From positions 1 to 26,050 of IMG/VR virus record IMGVR_UViG_3300037076_000106: DNA of 26,050 nt; one strand, given 5' to 3'. Under the pieces are notes generated by a model. That model made no database searches and was not told the DNA's origin. It worked only from the letters and a program-made list of their open reading frames with translations. Both the position numbers and the translations under genes were made by a program. Each line of letters begins with the position of its first letter. Positions within the stretch are counted from its first letter, which is position 1. Shown one piece after another: positions 7,834 to 14,356 of this stretch. This stretch comes from a virus.

Positions 7834-8805
7834 GTGGCTATTTCAAACAACAGTCTGGCGGGCTACCTCGCAGTATATGCACAGAAGTCCCTAACCGCCT
7901 TCTTGGCGGATATGCCGGCCCGTGATATGTTCACCGAGAATTTCGATGACTCTATTGCGACAGGTGGTGTGTCGGTAACGACTCGTATTCCAACCACAAT
8001 CTATGGCACCATGAACGACCTTGGTACTTCGGGATGGGAATCCGCACAAGCTACGGCAAGTGCAGTGACTATCACGTTGGCAACCAAGGGGCATGACCAT
8101 AGCTTCAACGTCACGGAATGGGCAACCATTACTCCGTCCATGTTGGAGTCTCTCTACTTCCCAGTCATTGCGAAGCAGACGGCAAACGGTGTCGTAGTTG
8201 ATGCCTTCAATCACGTAACCAGTTCGGTCAATGTTAGCGGTTCGTCCGTCAACAACGCAAGTGCATTTTCTCTCGCAGGAGCCACTGGCTCATTGCAGAG
8301 TGTTGCTCGCATTTTGGATGACAACGAAATCCCAGTAACAGACCGTTATGCCATCCTTAATCCAACAGCATGGCAAGCAATGGTGTCTGGTATGTATCAG
8401 ACGTACGTATGGGGCGACCCAACCGTAATCCGCACAAACGGATATAGCGAAAACGCCACTAACCGTGGATTGTTTGTGGCAGGTTTCAATACCTACAAGT
8501 ACCCACGCCTTAATGGAGCAGTTCTCCCTTATGGTGGAGACAAAGTGGCTCCGGGCGGAAGTGACAAACTTATTGGTGTCGCAGGACACAAGCAAGGTTT
8601 GGTCATGGCGTGTCGTACACCGATTGACATGAACACGGGATTGATTCAGAGCTATACGGCTGTGGACCCAACCTCGAAGTTGTCAATCCAAGTCATCTTG
8701 GCGTTTGACCAAAGCAAGCCAGTTTGGCGTATCGGTACGTATATTCTGTTCGGAACTGCTGCGGGTAATACCAAAGCCGTTGTCCCAATCCTCTCGCTGA
8801 CATAA
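7834..8805 (+). CDS. Major capsid protein (HK97-fold, P22 coat-like)
   Basis: The 323-residue product has features of HK97-fold coat proteins: a short N-terminal arm, FTENFDDSIATGGVSVTTRIP resembling the coat pattern of a disordered loop followed by a strand, an alternating Ser/Thr/Ala-rich region, and the spine/P-domain signature DRYAILNPTAWQAM. It starts with GTG 7834, favoured by GAAAGGA ten bases upstream; no better ATG exists in the frame. The gene is followed at once by a strong terminator, as expected for the most abundant virion protein. Family placement is by pattern and by its position after protease and scaffold candidates. Confidence 0.85.
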   Translation: MAISNNSLAGYLAVYAQKSLTAFLADMPARDMFTENFDDSIATGGVSVTTRIPTTIYGTMNDLGTSGWESAQATASAVTITLATKGHDHSFNVTEWATITPSMLESLYFPVIAKQTANGVVVDAFNHVTSSVNVSGSSVNNASAFSLAGATGSLQSVARILDDNEIPVTDRYAILNPTAWQAMVSGMYQTYVWGDPTVIRTNGYSENATNRGLFVAGFNTYKYPRLNGAVLPYGGDKVAPGGSDKLIGVAGHKQGLVMACRTPIDMNTGLIQSYTAVDPTSKLSIQVILAFDQSKPVWRIGTYILFGTAAGNTKAVVPILSLT

Positions 8806-8831
8806 GCGATTGGCAGAATAAAGAATTCACA

Positions 8832-8874
8832 ATGGGCGGTGGTGTGTAAAAGCTCACTGCCGCCCATTTTTTCT
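8832..8874 (+). terminator. Rho-independent terminator after the major capsid gene
   Basis: A 13-pair stem runs from 8832-8844 to 8855-8867, with two G-T wobbles and a GC-rich base (GGGCGG/CCGCCC). The ten-base loop is followed by a T-tract at 8867-8872. It is the clearest terminator in the window. It ends four bases before the next start codon, so any readthrough message begins its next gene directly behind this hairpin. Confidence 0.9.
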
Positions 8875-8875
8875 T

Positions 8876-9211
8876 ATGACATTAGCACAAGAAATGGTAT
8901 CTGGAATCGAGTTCCAAGAGACTGATTTGGGAGTACCCACATTCAATCTCATGGGAACCGACTACAACTGTGTTCCAAGTGTCAATCAGTTCAAACGAGA
9001 ACTTGAGTCAGGAGGTTTCGTTATTGACAAGATGCTGACAATGGTAGTGAGGCTACTTGATGACACTGGAAACGATGTCTTCACAACTCTCCCAACCCCG
9101 CAACAGGTGGTGGTATATCGTGGAGAACAATTTCGTATAGAAAGTATTCACACCCACCCCACGGGGGCGTACATGCGTATCATCGCAATGGGTGTTACCA
9201 AGGGTATCTAA
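8876..9211 (+). CDS. Putative head-tail joining (stopper) protein, gpFII position
   Basis: The 111-residue product has a helical N terminus and a mainly beta C-terminal half ending in YRGEQFRIESI and GAYMRIIAMG. Head-closure and stopper proteins often end in a similar strand pattern, with a charged hairpin (RGEQFRI) before a final strand. It follows the capsid gene and precedes a tail-completion-like gene, matching lambda E-FII-Z. The start at ATG 8876 has no ribosome site because the terminator T-tract lies in front of it. A second in-frame ATG at 8894 gives a protein six residues shorter, with only a weak upstream AAGAA. Function is inferred mostly from order. Confidence 0.55.
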   Translation: MTLAQEMVSGIEFQETDLGVPTFNLMGTDYNCVPSVNQFKRELESGGFVIDKMLTMVVRLLDDTGNDVFTTLPTPQQVVVYRGEQFRIESIHTHPTGAYMRIIAMGVTKGI

Positions 9212-9212
9212 A

Positions 9213-9839
9213 ATGGTAACTATCAAAGTGGATACCCGGGAGTTCGACAAGGTGTTCAGCGAGTATATGAAGTACACCAGTCGTGACTTGGTAGAAGCGT
9301 GTAATCAACATGCTTATTATATCGCAAGGAATGCGGTAGCTGATACCATAGCCGTTCCGAAGGAAAAAATTGTCTCGGAACTCGGACGGATGTCAAGGGA
9401 TTATCCTCCTGCTCCATTGGGGGCAATTATCGTTCAAAAGAAACGTGCTGCCCAAGGATTGAAGGGATTGAGTGGGCGCAAGATGGCCATAGCGGTTGAG
9501 AAAATGATAAGGGCCAGACAAGCGGCAAGGAATTTCGTAAAAGCTGGATGGATACCAGCGATTAAGTTGCTTGAACGAGTGGTTCCCAAACGTGGTGGTA
9601 AACCCATCGGTGGGACAAAAAAAAGAGGCGTTGATAAGGGTGGGGCGAGAGCCGCCATCCCGAGCCTCATCAATTGGAGTCCAATGACTTCCATTTGGAA
9701 CTCAGTAAGTAAACTTAGAGACCAAGGCTTCAAGGTAATGGAAGTGGGTGCTCAAAAGGCTGTTGCAGAAGAAACACAATCAATGAGAGACTACATCGAA
9801 AAGAAACTGATTGAGCGTGGAAAGAAAATTGGAGGGTAA
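9213..9839 (+). CDS. Putative tail completion protein, gpZ / HK97 gp10-like
   Basis: The start is ATG 9213, one base past the upstream stop, with AAGGG eight bases before it; frames beginning earlier run inside the previous gene. The 208-residue product begins with a short strand (TIKVDTREFDKVF), then long helices with the pattern TSRDLVEACNQHAYYIARNAV seen in tail-completion and neck proteins that act on assembled tails before head joining. The middle is very basic (residues 75-140). A C-terminal helix ends in KKLIERGKK. Gene order (capsid, stopper, this gene, terminator-like, tube) fits Z. Similarity is general, so the name is provisional. Confidence 0.55.
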   Translation: MVTIKVDTREFDKVFSEYMKYTSRDLVEACNQHAYYIARNAVADTIAVPKEKIVSELGRMSRDYPPAPLGAIIVQKKRAAQGLKGLSGRKMAIAVEKMIRARQAARNFVKAGWIPAIKLLERVVPKRGGKPIGGTKKRGVDKGGARAAIPSLINWSPMTSIWNSVSKLRDQGFKVMEVGAQKAVAEETQSMRDYIEKKLIERGKKIGG

Positions 9840-9847
9840 TAACCCTC
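9832..9847 (+). promoter_or_regulatory. Short hairpin over the stop codon before gene 9870
   Basis: GAGGGT pairs with ACCCTC around an AATA loop. The hairpin spans the TAA stop of the upstream gene and leaves the AAAGGA of the next gene in unpaired A-rich sequence. Without a T-tract it is not a terminator. Its position relative to stop codon and ribosome site matches the hairpin before the capsid gene (7800-7814), which suggests a shared role in message stability. Confidence 0.3.
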
Positions 9848-9869
9848 ATAACAACAAAGGAATAGATAT

Positions 9870-10247
9870 ATGGCAAATTCAATTCGAGTAAGCGGTAATG
9901 CAAGTGTAACGTCTGACGGTCTGACTGTCAACAACACGATTACCTATACAATCAATATGACGGGTTCAAACGTCACGGCAACAGTGACGGATGTAGCACT
10001 TGGTTCATGGCAAGCCCTGAACACATCAAGTCTTAGCGACATTCGTATCTTTGTAGCGAGCAACGTACCCCCAGTTGACGGGCAAAGTGGAAGCATTCAG
10101 ATTGCCTCTGCTGCCTCTGGAACACCAGTAGTCACAATCCTCGGGTCAGGTGACTCCGTAGTATTGCCTTGGTCGGGAAGTTTGGGTCTGTGGGCACGAG
10201 CCTATACATCCGCATCGGCCTTGCAGTACATTGTGGCTGAGTCATAA
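9870..10247 (+). CDS. Hypothetical beta-rich virion protein, 125 aa
   Basis: ATG 9870 follows a good AAAGGA ribosome site. The product is rich in Ser, Thr, Val and Gly with almost no charged residues, alternating short strands throughout (RVSGNASVTSDG, YTINMTGSNVTAT, IRIFVASNVPP, SGSIQIASAASG, LGLWARAYTSAS). This composition is typical of small beta-sandwich virion proteins such as decoration or tail-attached proteins. No family is recognised. It lies between the tail-completion and tail-terminator candidates. The strong ribosome site and preceding stop-codon hairpin hint at high expression, but this is an inference. Confidence 0.6.
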   Translation: MANSIRVSGNASVTSDGLTVNNTITYTINMTGSNVTATVTDVALGSWQALNTSSLSDIRIFVASNVPPVDGQSGSIQIASAASGTPVVTILGSGDSVVLPWSGSLGLWARAYTSASALQYIVAES

Positions 10248-10259
10248 TTTGATACCAAT

Positions 10260-10697
10260 ATGTCACTACCAATCCTAAGAACAACCGAACTGGCATGTGT
10301 TGCGTTAGCATACAGTGCTTCGTTGTCGGCAAACTTGGGGTTGACGATTGACAATGGGATTTACGCTGGAATTTCAAATACAGATAAACAAGCACCCGCA
10401 GTGATTTGTTATACAGAATCGGCAACTGAGGACTTTCCGTTCTCGGGCATCCATCACTGTCGAACACATGTGATGGTGAAGCAGATTGCGTATGACACAT
10501 CAACGTCATCAAGTTTGTCAGACGCAGTATTCGGAACCTTTTGCTCTGGTAGTAATGGAGCATATGCGAAAGACATCCTGAACCGTTATCCCGGTTTCTT
10601 CTGCTATGAGTATTTCATAGATGGAACCAGTGATAGTGTGGACGGAGACGCATGGGTGGAAGAATATGTGTTTGATATAGTGTCAGCACTTAAATAA
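10260..10697 (+). CDS. Putative tail terminator protein (gpU-like position)
   Basis: The 145-residue product has a helical N terminus (ILRTTELACVALAYSASL) and a mixed alpha/beta body including AVICYTESATEDFPFSGIHHCRTHVMVKQIAYDTS and a late EYFIDGTSDSVDGDAWVEEYVFDI. The pattern of central strands, a polar loop and then a strand near the C terminus resembles tail terminator/DUF3168-type proteins that cap the tube. It directly precedes the tail-tube-like genes, as U precedes V in lambda. No ribosome site is evident before ATG 10260, and the gap from the upstream stop is 12 bases. The role is assigned mainly from order. Confidence 0.45.
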   Translation: MSLPILRTTELACVALAYSASLSANLGLTIDNGIYAGISNTDKQAPAVICYTESATEDFPFSGIHHCRTHVMVKQIAYDTSTSSSLSDAVFGTFCSGSNGAYAKDILNRYPGFFCYEYFIDGTSDSVDGDAWVEEYVFDIVSALK

Positions 10698-10709
10698 AGG
10701 AAAAATCAT

Positions 10710-11108
10710 ATGAGCGACAGGAATAAATACCACGGAATTGCGGTTAACTTCGGTGTCAATTCGACAATCGGAAGCGTAGTCGGTGTCTTTCAAACGAGGG
10801 ACCACGGGCTTGAATCCGACAACGAAATCATCCGAAACGGAACTGGCGATGAAGTTGAAAAGACTTTCTACGGAACTGGCAGAGAGACCTGTACTTTCGA
10901 GTACGTGGCTTCACAAACGGGTGGTCCAGCAGGGAATGCAACCGTAACGTATCCAACTATTGGGGATGCATTTACAGTTACAGATACGAATTATCCAGCA
11001 ATCGCTGGAACTTCGTGGCTCTGCGATGGAGTGGACATCAAGGGTAGCAATACTACGGCAGTTCGAGTCACCGTTAAGGCCACAAGATACGCCCTCATAA
11101 GTTCATAG
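10710..11108 (+). CDS. Tail-tube-like protein, copy 1
   Basis: The 132-residue product is beta-rich and begins with a HGIAVNFGVNSTIGSVVGVFQ segment. It contains PTIGDAFTVTD and ends with GSNTTAVRVTVKATRY. It is a clear paralogue of the protein at 11910: both share HG-x-x-V-x-FG, G-x-FQ-x-R-x-H, a VA-x-Q step, the P-x-IG-x-F-x-V turn and the closing NTTAVRV-V-K-RY. Position between the terminator-like gene and the tape measure suggests a tail-tube subunit. AAGGA precedes ATG 10710. The tube call is by order and fold-like pattern, not by a recognised family. Confidence 0.55.
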   Translation: MSDRNKYHGIAVNFGVNSTIGSVVGVFQTRDHGLESDNEIIRNGTGDEVEKTFYGTGRETCTFEYVASQTGGPAGNATVTYPTIGDAFTVTDTNYPAIAGTSWLCDGVDIKGSNTTAVRVTVKATRYALISS

Positions 11109-11117
11109 GATAAATAG

Positions 11118-11146
11118 TTGCTTTTACTGTTATCCTCCTCTATACT
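11118..11146 (+). promoter_or_regulatory. Candidate sigma-70-like promoter for endonuclease C
   Basis: A TTGCTT element at 11118-11123 and TATACT at 11141-11146 are separated by 17 bases. The -10 matches the consensus at five of six positions, the -35 at only three. Transcription would begin about two bases before ATG 11155, giving an almost leaderless message. The element overlaps an inverted repeat (GGATAA/TTATCC at 11108-11135). This is one of the few gaps in the operon long enough for a promoter. Confidence 0.3.
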
Positions 11147-11154
11147 TATGGTAT

Positions 11155-11907
11155 ATGAAGATTACAAAGAAAAGTCAATTTGAGTCCTGTGGAGGGGCAA
11201 GAAATTGCCCTGTTTGTGGCAAGGTTTTGTATTCTAAAACCTACGATGGATGGCTTGTTGCTCTTAAACGACAAAGCAAATGTATGAGTTGTTCTCAAAT
11301 GGGGAAAATCCAGTCGGAAGAATCCAATGAGAAACGAAGAGCATGGAACAATTTACACCGAGGAAATAAGTTTGAACTCGCTGGTCGAAGTAGAGTATGC
11401 CCTCTGTGTGAAGACATAATTGTGTATTCCCATTATCGTACTTGGTGGCGAGCAGCTAAAGAAAATTCGTGTTGCGAACACTGTGCGAAATCACAAAACG
11501 GAAAGCACAATAAAGGACTTCTTCGTTCGGATGAGTTTCGGTTGAAGAAAAGTAAAGAAGTTCTTGGTCGTAAGCATTCGGAAGAAACAAAGAGAAAACT
11601 CCGAAAACTAAAAGCTGAGAGATTTCTTCGACTTAATATAGGGACGAGTGTAGATAAAGGTGCGACTGAATATTTCATTGGGTTGAATTCCAGTGGAAAG
11701 TCAATCGAAACCACCAAATATTTCTCTGACATAGGGTATTTTGCCGATGGGTATGACCCAAAGGACCATATCTGGTATGAGTATGATACAAAATATCATT
11801 CTACGAGAATCCAGAGAGAAAAAGATATGATACGCCAAAACAACATCATTGACTATTTCAAGTCAATCGGAAACCCGTTGAGGGATTTCGTAAGGATAAA
11901 GGAATAA
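11155..11907 (+). CDS. Homing-endonuclease-like protein C (two zinc ribbons plus EDxHD nuclease)
   Basis: The 250-residue product carries two tandem zinc ribbons: C18, C21, C43, C46 and C82, C85, C106 or C107, C110, with matching spacing and matching sequence after the first pair (YSKTYDGW against YSHYRTWW). A NUMOD3-like segment follows (KEVLGRKHSEETKRKLR), then the nuclease core with DGYD, YEYDTKYH and EKDMIRQ (E209, D211, H215, D224, R227). It sits between the two tail-tube-like paralogues. It may have its own promoter (11118-11146), and no ribosome site is visible. It belongs with B and E by its core (DKGATEYF, IGYFADGYD, IIDYFKS). Confidence 0.8.
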   Translation: MKITKKSQFESCGGARNCPVCGKVLYSKTYDGWLVALKRQSKCMSCSQMGKIQSEESNEKRRAWNNLHRGNKFELAGRSRVCPLCEDIIVYSHYRTWWRAAKENSCCEHCAKSQNGKHNKGLLRSDEFRLKKSKEVLGRKHSEETKRKLRKLKAERFLRLNIGTSVDKGATEYFIGLNSSGKSIETTKYFSDIGYFADGYDPKDHIWYEYDTKYHSTRIQREKDMIRQNNIIDYFKSIGNPLRDFVRIKE

Positions 11908-11909
11908 CA

Positions 11910-12335
11910 ATGCCCAAAGTACATGGCGTAAGCATATCATTCGGCATAGGCACCACAATCTACGGTGTCAATGGGATGTTCCAATCCCGAGAGCACCATT
12001 ACATCGCCAATTCCGAACTAATCACCGATGGTGGTGACACCACGGTCAGCAAGGTCTATTGGGACTTTCGTGAAGAGGCATCCTTTGTATATGTGGCGTA
12101 CCAACCTGCCCACAATTACTACAATGCATTCGTAGAAACGCCTCAAATCGGGTCGTTCGTAACTGTTGCTGATTTCATCTATCCAGCCGTCAGTACTGAT
12201 GGTGGGTATAACTATGCCATTGATGCCTACCGTGGTCCTTGGCTGGTGGATGATGTGGCGGTATCCAATAGTAATACAACTGCGGTAAGGGTCAGTGTTA
12301 AACTCAGCCGATACCCGCATCTGCAAAATACCTAA
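11910..12335 (+). CDS. Tail-tube-like protein, copy 2
   Basis: The 141-residue product aligns along its whole length with the protein at 10710, with an extra ten residues or so before the final strands (around YNYAIDAYRGPW). Conserved landmarks are VHGVSISFG, GMFQSREHH, PQIGSFVTVAD, YPAV and NTTAVRVSVKLSRY. AAGGA precedes ATG 11910. The two copies are separated only by endonuclease C, so they arose by tandem duplication or by acquisition of a second allele. They might form a mixed tube, or one may be a tube-end or baseplate hub subunit. Divergence is large, so the duplication is not recent. Confidence 0.55.
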   Translation: MPKVHGVSISFGIGTTIYGVNGMFQSREHHYIANSELITDGGDTTVSKVYWDFREEASFVYVAYQPAHNYYNAFVETPQIGSFVTVADFIYPAVSTDGGYNYAIDAYRGPWLVDDVAVSNSNTTAVRVSVKLSRYPHLQNT

Positions 12336-12340
12336 TCGTT

Positions 12341-13033
12341 ATGGAAGAATATAATAGAAACTGTCCAAAGTGTGGAAGGCTTTTAGAGTACTCTCGGAAA
12401 GATAGTATGAAAAATGCGGAGCGTCTTCAAAGTAGCTGTAAACGGTGCAGGGTTATTTCGGAGGAAACAAAACAACGCATAGGAAAAGCGTCCGTAGGAA
12501 GACATCATTCAGACCAAACTAAAGATAAATTGTCAACGTTGAAAATGGGAGACCGAAATCCTAATTATGGTATTAAACTGTCTGAGGAAGTACGTATAAA
12601 GATGTCTGGTTCTCAACTACAGAGATATAATAATAGAGAAGAACGAAAAAGGACATCTGATGCAATTACAATAGCGATGCATAGACCAGATGTTAGAAAG
12701 AGGCATATCGCTGGTCTTCTCCATTCTAAATGGTTAAATGTTAGAACGGATAAGGGGCAATTGGAACTGTTGGACAAATGGAACCGATTGGGGTTCAAGT
12801 TTGAGCCAAATTATCAGGTTCATACAGATACAGATTTGTTCTATATTGATGGATATGATATGGAACACAACGTAGTATTGGAATATGATTCCAAATATCA
12901 TAACAAATATCATCAACAACAGAAAGATTTAGTCAGACAACAAAAAATAATAGACCTTCTCCATCCTAAAAAGTTCTGGCGGTACAATTCCGTTAAGAAA
13001 CAATGTGAGAATGTTTTAGAAAAGGAAGGATAA
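12341..13033 (+). CDS. Homing-endonuclease-like protein D (zinc ribbon, NUMOD3-like, EDxHD nuclease)
   Basis: The 230-residue product has the zinc ribbon C8, C11, C33, C36, then NUMOD3-like repeats (SEETKQRIGKASVGRHHS, NPNYGIKLSEEVRIKMSG). Its C-terminal half is close to protein A: MHRPDVRKRH, TDKGQLELL, GFKFEPNYQVHTDTDLFY and KKFWRYN are shared almost unchanged, also visibly in the DNA. The core has E181, D183, H187, D196 and R199. It starts six bases after the tail-tube copy 2 with no ribosome site and ends just before the GTG of the next structural gene, contributing that gene's AGGAAGGA. Its own flanking genes are intact. Confidence 0.8.
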   Translation: MEEYNRNCPKCGRLLEYSRKDSMKNAERLQSSCKRCRVISEETKQRIGKASVGRHHSDQTKDKLSTLKMGDRNPNYGIKLSEEVRIKMSGSQLQRYNNREERKRTSDAITIAMHRPDVRKRHIAGLLHSKWLNVRTDKGQLELLDKWNRLGFKFEPNYQVHTDTDLFYIDGYDMEHNVVLEYDSKYHNKYHQQQKDLVRQQKIIDLLHPKKFWRYNSVKKQCENVLEKEG

Positions 13034-13037
13034 TCCG

Positions 13038-13664
13038 GTGTCCAAACAACTCGACCAGTTCGTCCAATCATCAATCCCCGAACCATATACTATTCTCGGG
13101 TGCAAACTGCATCCGCTTTCTGTGGGGCATTTGATTTTGATGAAGAGGTTTGAATGTGCGTTTGGACCAGATGATGTCAATAGGGATGGAAACGTCTGGG
13201 ACTTACTCGTGGCAGTAGCCATATGCTGCCGCAAGTACAATGAGTTCCTCGACTGGTATTCCAATACCGAAGAACGTGACGAATGGATACGGGAATGGTT
13301 GGAGGTTCTTACCAAAGAGGCAAATACCAATCCCCAGTGGAAACTTGTCAACAAGTTTTCCTTGTTCAATATGTATCGCCAAGAGGGCATCTCTATTCCG
13401 AAGTACTTTGATGAAGGAGACCATAATGATGACCGAGAGTCGGGGTCACACTGGATTCAGAACATCTTCACGGTCCTTATGACGGAGATGAACTATTCAG
13501 AACCCGACATACTTGACATGCCTGTAGCCAAAGCGTTGTCCCTCTACTTCAAGACATTGGAGAACAAGGGGCAGATAACCTTCATGGCTGATTGGCAGAT
13601 TGAGGACGAGGAACGACTTGCAGCACAAGCAGAGTCGGTGAAAGAAGTGAAAAAGGATAAGTAA
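13038..13664 (+). CDS. Putative tail assembly chaperone or tail accessory protein
   Basis: GTG 13038 lies seven bases after AGGAAGGA. The 208-residue, acidic and mostly helical product begins with a domain containing LGCKLHPLSVGHLILMKRFE, a pattern (hydrophobic-PL-x-x-GH-x-x-L) common in proteins encoded between tail tube and tape measure, followed by a Trp-rich helical middle (WDLLVAVAICCRKYNEFLDWY, WIREWLEVL). The C terminus is charged (EERLAAQAESVKEVKKDK). Position matches lambda G, the tail assembly chaperone. No second frame corresponding to a GT frameshift product can be seen, because endonuclease E begins at the stop codon. The name is positional. Confidence 0.45.
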   Translation: MSKQLDQFVQSSIPEPYTILGCKLHPLSVGHLILMKRFECAFGPDDVNRDGNVWDLLVAVAICCRKYNEFLDWYSNTEERDEWIREWLEVLTKEANTNPQWKLVNKFSLFNMYRQEGISIPKYFDEGDHNDDRESGSHWIQNIFTVLMTEMNYSEPDILDMPVAKALSLYFKTLENKGQITFMADWQIEDEERLAAQAESVKEVKKDK

Positions 13665-14356
13665 TGGTTAATCCAAACATATCTAATTCAGTGAAACGAC
13701 TTTGGGAGAACCCCGAATATCGTGAACGCATGAGAAAGGCACACTTGGGTCAGAATGCTTGGAATAGGGGTATCCCTATGTCAGATGAACAAAAGAAAAG
13801 GATTTCTTCCACATTAAAGGGGAGCGTTTCCCCGAACAAAGGAAAAACTTTTAGTGTGGAAGCATGTAACAATATGTCTCTCGCTCATAAAGGTAAACCA
13901 TCTGGAATAAAAGGAAAGAAAATGAGTTTTGTGGGGAGAGCCAACGTTTCTATAGGAAGCAAGGGTAAAGTGTTAAGTGATGTTCACAAAACCAAAATCC
14001 GTATTGCTACTTGCAAACGCATTCAGTCTTTAGGTATTGCCCCGAGAATAGACAAAGGAGCAACTTCATTTTTCAATATGCTTAATACTGTTGGGTATCA
14101 TATCTGCCATCCTAATATCTATGTGGATGATTTGGGGTACTTTGTTGATGGGTATGACCCCTTCAAACATATTGTCTATGAGTATGATACTCCGGTTCAT
14201 TTGAGACCCGGCAGGCATGACAAAGATGTTGTGAGACAAACTAACATCATCACCCATTTTGCTTCTAATGGTAATCCATTGAATGGATTTATCCGCATCA
14301 ATGATACGGGTATAGGAAATAATATCATGGTTGATGTAATGGAGGAAAATAACTAA
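13664..14356 (+). CDS. Homing-endonuclease-like protein E (NUMOD3 repeats plus EDxHD nuclease, no zinc ribbon)
   Basis: The start overlaps the upstream stop (TAATG), with AAGGA at normal spacing. Unlike A-D this 230-residue product has no CxxC pairs at its N terminus. Residues 10-115 instead form several NUMOD3-like units (ENPEYRERMRKAHLGQ, SDEQKKRISSTLKG, GKPSGIKGKKMS, GSKGKVLSDVHK). The nuclease core keeps E173, D175, H179, D188 and R191 but reads YEYDTPVH, with Pro where the others have Lys, so that Lys is not needed for the shared signature or this copy is weakened. The C terminus (FIRINDTGIG) matches protein B. Its stop overlaps the tape-measure start. Confidence 0.8.
   Translation: MVNPNISNSVKRLWENPEYRERMRKAHLGQNAWNRGIPMSDEQKKRISSTLKGSVSPNKGKTFSVEACNNMSLAHKGKPSGIKGKKMSFVGRANVSIGSKGKVLSDVHKTKIRIATCKRIQSLGIAPRIDKGATSFFNMLNTVGYHICHPNIYVDDLGYFVDGYDPFKHIVYEYDTPVHLRPGRHDKDVVRQTNIITHFASNGNPLNGFIRINDTGIGNNIMVDVMEENN

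Noticed and set aside
9434-9733. Minus-strand frame opposite the tail-completion gene
   Set aside because: Shadow frame of a well-supported plus-strand gene, with low-complexity Pro/Leu content and no start signal.
5334-14356. Endonuclease genes as group I intron or intein inserts
   Set aside because: Each flanking structural gene appears complete with its own start and stop, and no split coding sequence is seen.
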